Positions 8,749-18,006 of a stretch of 64,000 bases of DNA are shown here, one piece after another. The stretch is from Deltaproteobacteria bacterium. Lineage in GTDB: Bacteria; Myxococcota_A; UBA9160; JAJDAL01. Within the stretch, counting starts at the first letter, position 1. Each line of letters starts with the position of its first letter. Under the pieces are notes generated by a model. The model did not search any database. It was not told the origin of the DNA and worked only from the letters and a program-made list of their open reading frames with translations. Where the stretch lies: positions 1-64,000 of the forward strand of contig JAJDAL010000057.1 of the NCBI GenBank assembly GCA_029261875.1. Direction: 5' to 3'. Both the position numbers and the translations under genes were made by a program.

Positions 8749-9018
8749 ACCCTCCGCGCGCCAGCGGCGCAGGTGCGCCAAACCCAAGACTAGGAGTCCA
8801 CCGGCAGATTGCCAAAGGGCTACCGGCGTCGGGACCCGATCGGAATGCACGAGGTGGAGGTGCAATCGGGTGGGGTTCCAGGCATAGGGCACAATGGTCA
8901 CTCCTCGCGGCATCGCGCTGGGTTCTAAACGGGAATACGCGTGAGGAATCGAAAAATGGCAGCCGGGCCCAGAAAAAGACCGCGGAAGGGAGAAAAGGGA
9001 CCCGCTTAGGCGACCCTC

Positions 9019-10191
9019 CTAGTTTGCGTCTCGGCGCCCGGGCTCTCGAAGTCGGAACGTCCCCAGGGCGGAAAATCCCAGCCAGGCGACGATAGACCAG
9101 CCCGGGCTCCAGACCGGCACCGCGGTGGGGGCAATGCGTTCGAGCATGCCGTTGCGCAAGCCCGTGTGCGCCGGTTTCCGGTTGTAGTCGACATCCAGGG
9201 GCAATGGGGCGAATCCCGGGCCGAGGAAGGAATCGATCCAGGTATAGCGGTCCGTGAATCCCCAGGTCGTGATGCGCGCACAAGCGGGAACGCGGGCGCA
9301 CGCGCGCGCCACTGCGAAGTACTCGTCTCCTTGGACGGCCAGTCGGCTGGCAAGGTCCGGACCGGGCCGCAACAAGCTGTCGAGTTCCGTGATTTCGACG
9401 ATCAACCCGAGATCCGCGAAGGTGCGCAGGTTGGCTTCGAGCTGCACGGGGTCGGGCGGTCCGAAGTAGTGTCCCTGAAATCCAACTCCGTGGATGGGCA
9501 CGCCCTGTTGGAGGAGATCCGTGACGAGGGCCAAGAAGGCATCGAACTTGGGCCCCCCGTTGCTGATCAACACTTCGTTGAGGAACAGCGTGGCGCTCGG
9601 ATCGGCGGCGTGGGCCAAAGCGAATGCTTCCGCGATGTAGCCCGGACCCAAGACCTGGAAGAAGTGGTTCTCGAACAACGCCGTTCCGGCGGTTTCGAGC
9701 GGTTCGTTGACCACGTCCCAGGCGTCGACCTTACCCGCGTAGCGGCCGACGACGGTTTGAACGTGCGTGGCGAGTACCGCGCGAAGTTCGTCGGGGTCGG
9801 TAATCGCTTCGACCCAATCCGGCGTGCTGTCCACCCGGGCTTGGGCCCAGACCAGGTTGTGGCCCCGCACCGTCATGCTGTTCGCGTCGGCAAAAGCCAC
9901 GGCCGCGTCCGCATGGGCGAAGCTGAAGTTGTCCTGGACGGGTTCCGTGGCTTGCCACTTCATGCTGTTTTCGAGTGTCAGGGAGTCGAACTCCAAGGCG
10001 AGCACCGGACCGTAATCCGGGTCCGAGAAATGGCTGGGTTCCATGGCGGCTCCCACGCGCATCCCGGCTTCCGCCGCCGCATCGCGCAGGCTGCAATCTT
10101 CGCCAGCGTCGAGGCAGGAACCCGTGGCGTCCGCAACCTGGAGGATCGCGATCAGAAATGCGACGGCGGAGCGTTGCCGGACGAGTGCCAT
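9019..10191 (-). CDS. Secreted endo-1,4-beta-xylanase (GH10)
   Basis: This is a glycoside hydrolase family 10 enzyme acting on xylan outside the cytoplasm. The signal peptide covers about residues 1-25. Family landmarks are the early RVGAAMEPSHF substrate-strand region, VRGHNLVW, the acid/base glutamate in WDVVNEP (~161) and the nucleophile glutamate in EITELD (~267), with HGVGFQGH between them. The length of 390 fits one GH10 domain plus a short tail. The tail VPVWSPGWSIVAWLGF followed by ALGTFRLREPGRR looks like a C-terminal sorting signal: a VP-x-x-SP motif, a hydrophobic stretch, then basic residues. It lies 36 bases downstream of the thrombospondin-3/dockerin-like gene on the same strand, suggesting joint expression. 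Confidence 0.85.
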   Translation of the reverse strand: MALVRQRSAVAFLIAILQVADATGSCLDAGEDCSLRDAAAEAGMRVGAAMEPSHFSDPDYGPVLALEFDSLTLENSMKWQATEPVQDNFSFAHADAAVAFADANSMTVRGHNLVWAQARVDSTPDWVEAITDPDELRAVLATHVQTVVGRYAGKVDAWDVVNEPLETAGTALFENHFFQVLGPGYIAEAFALAHAADPSATLFLNEVLISNGGPKFDAFLALVTDLLQQGVPIHGVGFQGHYFGPPDPVQLEANLRTFADLGLIVEITELDSLLRPGPDLASRLAVQGDEYFAVARACARVPACARITTWGFTDRYTWIDSFLGPGFAPLPLDVDYNRKPAHTGLRNGMLERIAPTAVPVWSPGWSIVAWLGFSALGTFRLREPGRRDAN

Positions 10192-10227
10192 GAATCGCTT
10201 TCTATCACAGCCCGCCGGTTGTCGGGG

Positions 10228-11352
10228 CTAATTGCAATTGACTCCCTCACATTCGAGGGGACACGCATCGCAGGTCGGTCCCGGAGGCTGGTTGAAAAGG
10301 CCAAAGGTCGCCCCGATATCCGTGCCGGCGATGAATTGCCCCGAATTGTCCAGATCGAATTGAGCGCAATTCAAGTTGAACGACGATCCGCAGTTCAAGC
10401 GACTCCGATCGTTGTTGAACGAAGCCAGGTGCGATGCCACATCGACGCCCCCCACCACCGTCCCGTCGGATCCAAACTTCGCATCGCATTGGTTCCCGAA
10501 GCCGTCGTCGTCGTCGTCGAGCTGCCCGCCCGTGGTGGTCTGGAACGATTCGGCCAGGGGCTGTCCCAGCGTTCCCAGGCGGGGGTTCGCATGATTCAGG
10601 CAGTTGTCACACGCCTGGCCCACGCCGTCGTCGTCGCTGTCGGTTTGATCGGGATTCGCGATCGAGACACAGTTGTCGTCACAATCTTCCGTTGCGCCGT
10701 TGCGACAGGGGGAGTCGCCCGCGCTGCCGGAGTCGTCGCCGTCGTCGCAGATTCCGTCGGCATCGATGTCGTCACAGATGTCCGTCGCCGTGAAACTCGT
10801 GACATCGAAGCGCAACACCTCGCCGAGATTGTCGAAGCCGATGGAGTTGGTATTGAACGTCCCATCGGTCGGTTGGAAAAGGTTGACGCGGGCGGCGGAA
10901 GGAATTCCTTCGTCGGAAAAAATCGTGATGAAACTGCTCAGCAGGCAAAACTGGGCGGACGCCATGGGGAACCCATTGACGATGCTGCCGGTGACCGTTC
11001 CGTTGACGATCAACCCGTCCTGGATGGGTGCCTGAGAGCCCGCCTGATAGTTGTCTTGAACGCGGACGCGACCGAACTGGTCGAACGTTCCCGAGAAATT
11101 GAAAACCTGGATTTCGAGATCCGTCAGGATGTCGTAGGAGGCCAGGTTCGGAACCCCTTGTTCGTCGACGCCTTGGCCCAGGTAGGTAAAGGATCCCGAC
11201 ACCGGATCGTTTACGGAAATCTGGCTCGCCAGCTCGGCAGGGACCGTGTGGACCAGCCCCGCGAATTCGACCCGCACACCTGCCGAGGCGGGGGAACCAC
11301 CGACCCACACGGCCACGCAGCCCATCAGGATCACAAACCTCGATCGCGCCAT
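10228..11352 (-). CDS. Secreted protein with thrombospondin type-3-like and dockerin-like calcium repeats
   Basis: The ATG at 11352 follows GGAGGG at seven bases and opens a signal peptide ending near SPASA. Residues ~25-190 form a beta-rich region without a recognisable family (PEP-CTERM-exported protein-like). From ~190 onwards there are acidic D-x-D-x-D-G calcium loops (DIDADGICDDGDD, DQTDSDDDGVGQACD, DDDDDGFGNQCD) typical of thrombospondin type-3 repeats. The final ~90 residues contain two dockerin-like loops (GTVVGGVDVASHLASF; DLDNSGQFIAGTDIGATF) and end in a Cys-rich tail. The protein is probably extracellular and calcium-stabilised. It precedes the GH10 xylanase in what may be an operon; a carbohydrate-related role is inference only. 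Confidence 0.65.
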   Translation of the reverse strand: MARSRFVILMGCVAVWVGGSPASAGVRVEFAGLVHTVPAELASQISVNDPVSGSFTYLGQGVDEQGVPNLASYDILTDLEIQVFNFSGTFDQFGRVRVQDNYQAGSQAPIQDGLIVNGTVTGSIVNGFPMASAQFCLLSSFITIFSDEGIPSAARVNLFQPTDGTFNTNSIGFDNLGEVLRFDVTSFTATDICDDIDADGICDDGDDSGSAGDSPCRNGATEDCDDNCVSIANPDQTDSDDDGVGQACDNCLNHANPRLGTLGQPLAESFQTTTGGQLDDDDDGFGNQCDAKFGSDGTVVGGVDVASHLASFNNDRSRLNCGSSFNLNCAQFDLDNSGQFIAGTDIGATFGLFNQPPGPTCDACPLECEGVNCN

Positions 11353-11435
11353 TTCATTGCCCTCCTTCGACGGGGATTTCTTACCACAAAACGGAGCGAA
11401 TCGTTGGGGAAAAGACCCGGGAGGAAAAAGTGGTC

Positions 11436-12173
11436 CTAGGATGCGGTCTGGCCGAGCTGCGCGGCGATTCGATCGCGAACCCGTTGCGTGAGCTCCTCGA
11501 TGGAATCCTTTTCGAATTCCTCGTAGGGAATCGCGTCGAGCACCGTCACGCGAATCGGATGTCGGCCCTGCAGGACGAAGCCACGCTTCGGGAGTGCGTG
11601 AGAGGTCCCTTCGATCACGATCGGGAGCACGGGACAGCGCGATTTGTGTGCGATCGAGAAGGCTCCCGGTTTGAAGGGGCGCAATTTCCCGTCCATCGAG
11701 CGAGTGCCTTCGGGGAACATCATGATGGAGCTGCCCTGGGACAGGGCCTCCTCGCAGTGCCGAAGCATCTGCGCCACGCTGGCGCGGTCTCCGCGCCGCA
11801 GCTTGATGTACCGGTTCAATGCCATGTTCCACCCGATGAAGGGCAGGCGGAAGTTCTCGATTTTCGAAACCCACTTGAAGTGCCGGAACAAACGAAACAG
11901 CACGAAGATATCGATCAGCGACAAGTGATTCGAAACCATCACGTAGGCGCGCCCGCGCTCAATCTTTTCGCGGCCGCGAATCTCCAACGGCCAGGCGGGA
12001 TTGAACCAGGTATAGAGCGCCGCCCAGAAGGAGGTGAACCCGTGAAGAACGACCTTGCGCGGGTCGAAGGGGAGAGTGACGACCCATATCAACACTGCGA
12101 TGGGGAACAGTGTGATGGACGTAATTCCCAGGAATCCCCAAAAGAGCAACGAAAGCAAACGGAGGCGCAGCAC
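11436..12173 (-). CDS. 1-acyl-sn-glycerol-3-phosphate acyltransferase family (PlsC-like)
   Basis: This enzyme would acylate lysophosphatidate or a similar acceptor at the inner membrane. The N-terminus is hydrophobic (residues ~4-40, with LLSLLFWGFLGI). The acyltransferase block I, VSNHLSLIDIF (H-x4-D), is followed by block III, MMFPEGTRS, and block IV, VLPIVIEGT. The GTG at 12173 is preceded by GAGGG at eight bases and gives 245 residues, the usual length. A longer in-frame reading would run back over the promoter and start of the divergent gene at 12343 and has no protein character. It is convergent with nothing and divergent from the repeat protein. Confidence 0.82.
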   Translation of the reverse strand: MLRLRLLSLLFWGFLGITSITLFPIAVLIWVVTLPFDPRKVVLHGFTSFWAALYTWFNPAWPLEIRGREKIERGRAYVMVSNHLSLIDIFVLFRLFRHFKWVSKIENFRLPFIGWNMALNRYIKLRRGDRASVAQMLRHCEEALSQGSSIMMFPEGTRSMDGKLRPFKPGAFSIAHKSRCPVLPIVIEGTSHALPKRGFVLQGRHPIRVTVLDAIPYEEFEKDSIEELTQRVRDRIAAQLGQTAS

Positions 12174-12342
12174 CGTGAAAACCCTCGAAATGGCGGTGGA
12201 CCGTAGCACGCGGCAGGCACTTCGCGCGTTCAGCGCGCGTGAACACCGCCACGGTTCGTCGCGTCGAAACGGTGTGAACGACCGCTGGGTTTCCAACCGT
12301 CGGTCGCCGCTGAGGTATAGTTCCGCGTCGCGAGGAGGTCGA

Positions 12343-13008
12343 ATGAAAAGATTCCCCCGCTGGATTCCATGGGTCGGTTTGCTCGTCTTGGGGATCGCAG
12401 CGGCACCCGCTCGCGCCCAGATTTCGCCAACCCCCGCCGCGACCCTGGATGCCGTCGACATTCAGATCGACGGACTCGACGTGATTGCATTGCGGGACGA
12501 GGGCGGCACGGCCGTGGTTCGCCTCGAGAAGAAAGAGGAGATCGTCTGGAAAGGGACCCGGGGCATCGTGGGAGGGGTTTTGACGGATCGGCGGTTTCTC
12601 GCGATTTCGACGCGATCCGATGGGTGGCTGGAAACCCGCCTCCAGATTGCGGAAGCGAAGGGAAGCTCCGTCGAATTGGGCGCCAAGGTGGCGATCCTCA
12701 TCACGCCGAAACGCCTGTTCGGGTTCGACGGCGCGTCGGGGCTGATCAGCGGAGAGTCAATCGGGCCCCAGGAAGCCATTCGCGAAACGGGCGCCGGGGA
12801 CCTCGTGGCGGTCGTCGTGACCGATCGGCGCGTGATCGGATTGTCCGCGGGGGCCCAGCGATTGTCCCAGGTGAAACTCGATGTGCACGAGGTCTACGAG
12901 AGCACGAAGGTCCTGGGAGCGATCGCCAGCGTGCGCACTTCACACCGCTTGTTCGTATTGCTCCCGTCGAGCGGCGTCTGGTCCACCCAACGCCTGAACC
13001 TCCGCTAA
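12343..13008 (+). CDS. Exported protein of unknown function with ~45-residue beta repeats
   Basis: I do not recognise a family. The ATG at 12343 follows GAGGAGG at four bases and begins a signal peptide (MKRFPRWIPWVGLLVLGIAA ... ARAQ). The mature ~195 residues contain about four repeats, each with a V-x-x-T-D/P-R/K-R-x-x-G/A-like strand: GVLTDRRFLAIS, ILITPKRLFGFD, VVVTDRRVIGLS and RTSHRLFVLLP, spaced ~45 residues apart. This spacing fits a small beta-propeller or a pseudo-propeller fragment. No catalytic motif is seen. It is divergent from the PlsC-like gene, and a GTG-started SGNH hydrolase follows 48 bases downstream. Confidence 0.6.
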   Translation: MKRFPRWIPWVGLLVLGIAAAPARAQISPTPAATLDAVDIQIDGLDVIALRDEGGTAVVRLEKKEEIVWKGTRGIVGGVLTDRRFLAISTRSDGWLETRLQIAEAKGSSVELGAKVAILITPKRLFGFDGASGLISGESIGPQEAIRETGAGDLVAVVVTDRRVIGLSAGAQRLSQVKLDVHEVYESTKVLGAIASVRTSHRLFVLLPSSGVWSTQRLNLR

Positions 13009-13056
13009 GACACCCGTGTGCTTGCTCCCCGTGAAACCATGGGCTAATGCCCGGGC

Positions 13057-14274
13057 GTGCGTTGGTTGAAGTTCGTGCGTGCGGGCGCATACGTTGCGTT
13101 CCTGTTTGCGGTGGTCTCGCTGCTGCTGTTCTCGGCGCTGGAGTTCGCCCCGGAACTTCGAAGTCGGATCGATCTCAGCTCGATCCGCTACTACGGCATT
13201 CAGGCCACCTACACACCCGATCCGCAGCTCATCTTCATCCCCAACGGCCGGGACTACACCCAGAAGATCGCCATGAAGGGGGATCTCTATTCCGCGCGCT
13301 ACGGCTTCGATGTTCCGACGATCGATTATCAGGCGACCTATGAGGGTGGCTTTCGCAAGAATCTGAATCCGCCGCCGTTCGAGATTTTCGTGATCGGCGA
13401 TTCCTACATCGAGATGGGCGAACGAGACGACGACACGCTGAGCGAACGCGTCGCAAGCGAACTCGGCGTATCCACCTACAACCTCGGCCGGGGTTGGTAC
13501 GGTCCCCACCACTATGTGGAACTCTTTCGTCGCCATGCGAAGGAACATACGCCCCGCTACGCGCTGTTCTGTTTCTTCAGCGGGAACGACATTCGCGACA
13601 TCGGCCAGTACCTGGCCTGGCAGGACGGCGGCAGCTATTACGACTTCTCACCCACCCAGGGAAATTTCTTCCAGCGCTATCTGTTGGTCATGAGCGACGC
13701 GAAGCGCGTGGCGAGAAATTGGTACAAGGGCCGGCGGCGTCAGGTCGTCGCGTCCGTCACCGAGGACTGGGAGAAATCCATTCATCACAAGATCGGGATG
13801 ATCGCGCTCGGGGATCGCAGCGTGCCCATGCGCTTTACCTATGAGCCGGCCGCCCAGACCCCCACCGAGCAGCTTGAAACCCGCGAATGGCAGGTGCTGC
13901 GCGAGCTGATCGGCGAGTTTCGCGATGTTGCGCGTGCGAGCGACGTGCAGCCGGTGTTGCTCTACATCCCGACCAAGTTCGAGATCTACGCCCCCTACGC
14001 CACGCCGGAAAGCGGGGAGACGTTGCTCGACGAGGCGGCGACGCTGGCGCCCTTCAATGGCAACTCCGCGGAGTCCCTGGGCCGCATTGCATCGGAGCTC
14101 GGTATCCCGCTCGTGGATCTGTACCCCGAGTACCGGCGACGTGCCGCCACGGGAGAACTGCTCTACTACCCGTTCGACTCCCATTGGAATTCCGCCGGAC
14201 GCCGCGCGGCGGCGGAATTCGTGGCCGCGCGCTGGACGTCTGTGGGATCGGGAAGCGCTATTTCGCTTCCTTGA
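13057..14274 (+). CDS. Membrane-anchored SGNH/GDSL-like hydrolase
   Basis: One N-terminal hydrophobic segment (residues ~8-28) anchors or exports the protein. The GDS block is [10 protein letters not shown] (~113-122), the block III Asn is in FFSGNDIRD, and the catalytic Asp-x-His is in FDSHWNSAG near the C-terminus. This arrangement resembles AlgX/AlgJ-type and other long SGNH proteins that esterify or de-esterify exopolysaccharide, but the acyl substrate is unknown. The start is the GTG at 13057; the ribosome binding site is weak. Its last 17 bases overlap the 3' end of the convergent pckG. Confidence 0.68.
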   Translation: MRWLKFVRAGAYVAFLFAVVSLLLFSALEFAPELRSRIDLSSIRYYGIQATYTPDPQLIFIPNGRDYTQKIAMKGDLYSARYGFDVPTIDYQATYEGGFRKNLNPPPFEIFVIGDSYIEMGERDDDTLSERVASELGVSTYNLGRGWYGPHHYVELFRRHAKEHTPRYALFCFFSGNDIRDIGQYLAWQDGGSYYDFSPTQGNFFQRYLLVMSDAKRVARNWYKGRRRQVVASVTEDWEKSIHHKIGMIALGDRSVPMRFTYEPAAQTPTEQLETREWQVLRELIGEFRDVARASDVQPVLLYIPTKFEIYAPYATPESGETLLDEAATLAPFNGNSAESLGRIASELGIPLVDLYPEYRRRAATGELLYYPFDSHWNSAGRRAAAEFVAARWTSVGSGSAISLP

Positions 14275-16054
14275 GTCGTTGCTCGAGGGCGTCGAGCTCC
14301 TCGTTCAAGGCACTCGGCAAATGGCTCCCGAAGGTGGTGTAGTAGGCGCGGATCGCGGGCAGGTCGGCCAGCCAACCGTCGACGTCCACGCGCAGCAATT
14401 CTCCGAGATCCTCGGCGTCGATGTCGAGTCCCGATGTGTCGAGTTCGCCTTCGGCCGGGATGTTCCCGATCGGGGTCTCCAAGGCTTTGGCGGTGCCCTT
14501 GCAACGATCGAAGATCCACGACAGAACGCGGCTGTTTTCGCCGAAGCCGGGCCAGATGAACTCGCCCGCAGGCGACTTTCGGAACCAATTCACGTAGTAG
14601 ATCTTGGGAAGTTTGGCGCCGCTCTTCTTGCCGATGGAGAGCCAGTGTCCCCAGTAATCCGCCATGTTGTATCCGCAGAAGGGCAACATGGCCATGGGAT
14701 CGCGGCGCAGGTCGCCGACCTTTCCCGCTGCGGCTGCGGTCTTTTCGCTCCCCATGATGGATCCCAGGAAGGTTCCGTGTTGCCAATCGCGCGCTTCGTT
14801 CACGAGCGGGATCACGCCGGCGCGGCGACCGCCGAACAGAATCGCGCTGATGGGAACGCCCGTGGGATCTTCCCATTCGGATGCGATGACGGGGCATTGG
14901 CTGGCCGGGGCCGTGAAGCGCGCGTTGGGGTGCGCCGCAGGCTTTTCGTTGGCCGGGGTCCATTCGTTGCCGTACCAGTCGGTCAGCTTGGCCGGCGGTT
15001 GGTCGGTCATGCCTTCCCACCAGATGTCGCCGTCCGGGGTCACCGCACAGTTGGTGAACAAACTGTTCTTGTCGAGGGTCCGCATGGCGTTGGGGTTCGA
15101 TAGGTCGTTGGTACCCGGTGCGACGCCGAAGAAGCCCGCTTCCGGGTTGATGGCGTAGAGCTGGCCGTCGTCCCCGAACTTCATCCACGCGATGTCGTCG
15201 CCTACGGTTTCGACCTTCCAACCCGGTAGGGTCGGATTCAGCATGGCGAGATTCGTCTTCCCGCAGGCGCTGGGGAAGGCGGCGGCGATGTAGCGGACTT
15301 CGCCCTGGGGCGAGGTCATCTTGAGGATCAGCATGTGCTCTGCGAGCCAACCTTCGTCGCGTGCCATCACCGACGCGATACGCAGCGCGAAGCATTTCTT
15401 TCCGAGTAGGGCGTTGCCGCCGTAGCCGGATCCGTAGGACCAGATCTCACGCGTCTCGGGAAAATGAACGATGTATTTGTTCTCCGCGTCGCAGGGCCAC
15501 GGAACGTCGGCCTTGCCATCCGGGAGCGGGTATCCGACCGAGTGCAGGCACGGAACGAAATCTCCGTCGCCCAGGGTCTCGAGGACCTTTTTTCCCATGC
15601 GGGTCATGATTCGCATGTTGGCGACGACGTACGGCGAATCCGAAAGCTGGATTCCGATCTGCGCGATGCGGGAACCGATCGGTCCCATGCTGAACGGGAT
15701 CACGTACAGGGTGCGTCCCTGCATGGAACCGGCGAAGAGTCCGCGCAGGGTTTCGCGCATTTCCGCCGGGTCGCACCAGTTGTTGGTGGGGCCCACGTCT
15801 TCTTTGCGCGCTGCGCAAATGTAGGTGCGGTCTTCCACGCGAGCGACGTCGCCGGGGTCCGAACGAAAGGCATAACTATTGGGGCGTTTCTTTTCGTCGA
15901 GTTTCTGCCCGGTCCCGCCCGCGACGAGCAGCCGCAGCATTTCGTCGTATTCCGCCTCGGACCCATCACACCAGTGAACGTTGTCCGATTGGCAAAGGGC
16001 CGCCATCTCGTCGACCCAGGCGAGGAGTTTCTTGTTCGTCGTCGTCGTCGTCAT
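14258..16054 (-). CDS. pckG: Phosphoenolpyruvate carboxykinase (GTP)
   Basis: This enzyme interconverts oxaloacetate and phosphoenolpyruvate with GTP, at the entry to gluconeogenesis. At 598 residues it has the size of the GTP class (about 600) rather than the ATP class (about 530). The kinase-1a loop [13 protein letters not shown] with the reactive Cys is at about residues 259-271. Other conserved blocks are [36 protein letters not shown] and [12 protein letters not shown]. The ATG at 16054 is preceded by AGGA at seven bases; the upstream in-frame extension to 16144 is not convincing. The N-terminus begins with a short Thr-rich run. The 3' end overlaps the SGNH hydrolase on the other strand. 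Confidence 0.95.
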   Translation of the reverse strand: MTTTTTNKKLLAWVDEMAALCQSDNVHWCDGSEAEYDEMLRLLVAGGTGQKLDEKKRPNSYAFRSDPGDVARVEDRTYICAARKEDVGPTNNWCDPAEMRETLRGLFAGSMQGRTLYVIPFSMGPIGSRIAQIGIQLSDSPYVVANMRIMTRMGKKVLETLGDGDFVPCLHSVGYPLPDGKADVPWPCDAENKYIVHFPETREIWSYGSGYGGNALLGKKCFALRIASVMARDEGWLAEHMLILKMTSPQGEVRYIAAAFPSACGKTNLAMLNPTLPGWKVETVGDDIAWMKFGDDGQLYAINPEAGFFGVAPGTNDLSNPNAMRTLDKNSLFTNCAVTPDGDIWWEGMTDQPPAKLTDWYGNEWTPANEKPAAHPNARFTAPASQCPVIASEWEDPTGVPISAILFGGRRAGVIPLVNEARDWQHGTFLGSIMGSEKTAAAAGKVGDLRRDPMAMLPFCGYNMADYWGHWLSIGKKSGAKLPKIYYVNWFRKSPAGEFIWPGFGENSRVLSWIFDRCKGTAKALETPIGNIPAEGELDTSGLDIDAEDLGELLRVDVDGWLADLPAIRAYYTTFGSHLPSALNEELDALEQRLKEAK

Positions 16055-16225
16055 CGTCGGTTCCTGTGCTGCGAATTCCGGTGGGCGAATTCGGGGGTAA
16101 CAAGAGCGGGAGCCCACGCCGCTTCCTGGAGAGCGGAAACGCATAGGGATCCAGCGACTTAGGTGCGAATTTCGTGGGGCGGAGTATAGCAGTTGGAACG
16201 CGCGATGACGCGCTGCGGCAGAGTT

Positions 16226-16432
16226 CTATTTGAAGATTCCTGCGGCGCTGCGTCCGATGCTTTCGAGGACGTTGGGGAACCGCGAGGGCGTGCGTCCGTC
16301 GGGGTCGCAGTGCTCACCCGCGCAGGCGACTGCGATCGGTTTGGCGACGGCGCCGGATTCGACGGGTTCCTGCGGCGTCGACACGCAGGCACCGAGCAAC
16401 AAGACGAGGAAGAACGGGAATCTGAAACGCAT
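16226..16432 (-). CDS. Small predicted lipoprotein
   Basis: A 68-residue product starting at the ATG 16432. The leader MRFRFPFFLVLLLGAC ends in a lipobox (LLGAC), so Cys16 would be lipidated and the rest would sit in the periplasm or at a membrane. The mature part holds two more Cys (ACAGEHC) and no known domain. It lies between pckG and rarA on the same strand; the upstream AAGG is a weak ribosome binding site. The lipobox and a clear stop support it, but it is short. Confidence 0.5.
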   Translation of the reverse strand: MRFRFPFFLVLLLGACVSTPQEPVESGAVAKPIAVACAGEHCDPDGRTPSRFPNVLESIGRSAAGIFK

Positions 16433-16556
16433 CCGGTTTCGCCTTTTCGGGGGTGGGGATCCGATGGCGCGGCAGCCGCTGAACTGGGGGAGAACAGCAT
16501 TTGGTTGTCGCGGGCGCCCGTTGATACTGGGTCCGCGATCGTCACGCAAGTCGAGA

Positions 16557-17900
16557 CTATTCGGACTCCCCGGTGCGCCGGGCCCGAAAGGCGGCCAGGC
16601 GACGGGCGATCGCCTCCTCGTCCCCCACCGGCTTCGGCTCATAAAAGAGTTCTCCGACGAGGGGTTCCGGGAGGTTCTGCGAATCGACGAAGGTGTCGGG
16701 TTCGTCGTGGGGGTATCGGTAGTCGCGCCCGTATCCCATTTCGCGCATGAGCCCGGTGGGGGCATTTCGCAGGTGGAGCGGCACCGGCAGCGCGCCTTCC
16801 CGGGCGACCGCTTGGCGGGCGCGTTCCAGGCCCACGTAGGAGGCGTTGCTCTTGGGCGCGCATGCCAGGAACGTGACCGCCTGGGCGAGAACGATGCGGC
16901 CTTCGGGCATGCCGATGCGTTCCACCGCAGCAGCGGCGGAGGTCGCGACGGCGAGTGCTTGCGGATCCGCGTTTCCCACGTCTTCCGACGCAAAGATCAT
17001 CAATCGGCGCGCTACGAAACGCGGATCCTCGCCCGCGTCGAGCATGCGGGCCGCGTAGTAGAGCGCGGCGTCGGGGTCGCTGGCGCGCAGGCTCTTGATC
17101 AAGGCCGAGACGACGTTGTAGTGCTCTTCGCGGTCGCGGTCGTGTAACAGGACGCGTTTCCCGGCGGCTTTTTCGACCAGGTCGACGGGCACTTCGGTCG
17201 CCGACGGGTCTCGACCACGCGCCAGCGCGACGGTCGCTTCGAGGATGTTGAGGGCGCGACGCGCGTCGCCTCCGGCGGCACTCGCGATGGCGTCCGCACA
17301 AGCTTTCGTCAGACGGACTCCCTTCAAGCTCGCATCACCGCTCTCGTCCTCGGTGGCGCGTTGCAGGATCGCGGTCAACGCATCGGGATCGAGTGGCTGC
17401 AGGGCAAACACACGGCAACGCGAGAGCAGCGGCGATACGACTTCGAAGGAGGGGTTCTCCGTCGTCGCTCCGATCAACGTCACGGTTCCCGCTTCGACGT
17501 GGGGGAGCAGGGCGTCTTGTTGATTGCGGTTGAAGCGATGAATCTCGTCGATGAACAAGACCGTCCGTCGTCCCGCCGCGCGCTCGCGCCCGGCGCGCTC
17601 GACCGCGGCGCGGACATCCTTGACGCCCGCCAGCACGGCGGAGAGCGAAATGAAATGGGAAGCGTCGCCAGCGAGAAGTTGAGCGAGCGTGGTCTTGCCC
17701 GTTCCCGGCGGTCCCCACAACAGAATCGAAGGCAGCTCGCCGGACTCGAACAACACCCGCAGGGGAGCGCCCGCCGCGAGCAGCTGATCCTGACCCATCA
17801 CGTCCCGCAAGTGCCGGGGACGCTGGCGGTCCGCGAGCGGACCCTGGGGCGGTGCGACGGCAGGGGCCGGAAAGAGTTCGAGGGAATCGCTGTCCGCCAT
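16557..17900 (-). CDS. rarA: Replication-associated recombination protein A (AAA+ ATPase)
   Basis: RarA/MgsA acts at stalled replication forks as a clamp-loader-like ATPase. Walker A GPPGTGKT is at residues 63-70 and Walker B with sensor FIDEIHRFNRNQQDALLP at ~116-133. The C-terminal MgsA domain carries the family's YNVVSALIKSLRASDPDAAL (part), ARRLMIFASEDVGNADP and LRNAPTGLMREMGYG blocks. The length of 447 is normal. It is monocistronic and divergent from nadK, with about 100 bases between them. Confidence 0.95.
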   Translation of the reverse strand: MADSDSLELFPAPAVAPPQGPLADRQRPRHLRDVMGQDQLLAAGAPLRVLFESGELPSILLWGPPGTGKTTLAQLLAGDASHFISLSAVLAGVKDVRAAVERAGRERAAGRRTVLFIDEIHRFNRNQQDALLPHVEAGTVTLIGATTENPSFEVVSPLLSRCRVFALQPLDPDALTAILQRATEDESGDASLKGVRLTKACADAIASAAGGDARRALNILEATVALARGRDPSATEVPVDLVEKAAGKRVLLHDRDREEHYNVVSALIKSLRASDPDAALYYAARMLDAGEDPRFVARRLMIFASEDVGNADPQALAVATSAAAAVERIGMPEGRIVLAQAVTFLACAPKSNASYVGLERARQAVAREGALPVPLHLRNAPTGLMREMGYGRDYRYPHDEPDTFVDSQNLPEPLVGELFYEPKPVGDEEAIARRLAAFRARRTGESE

Positions 17901-18006
17901 TCGCCAGAGCCTAGGAGTCCGAAACCGGAATCACAAAGGGCGGCGCGACTTGCTACGCGGGCTCGTGAGTGTGATCCTCGTATGACCCCTCCCGAAAGGC
18001 GTATTC

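Noticed and set aside
9166-11439. Plus-strand open frame of 757 codons
   Set aside because: It is antisense to the GH10 xylanase and the calcium-loop protein, and contains no recognisable domain.
12174-12461. Longer N-terminus for the PlsC-like acyltransferase
   Set aside because: The extension covers the promoter, ribosome binding site and signal peptide of the divergent gene at 12343 and has no conserved features, while GTG 12173 has a good ribosome binding site.
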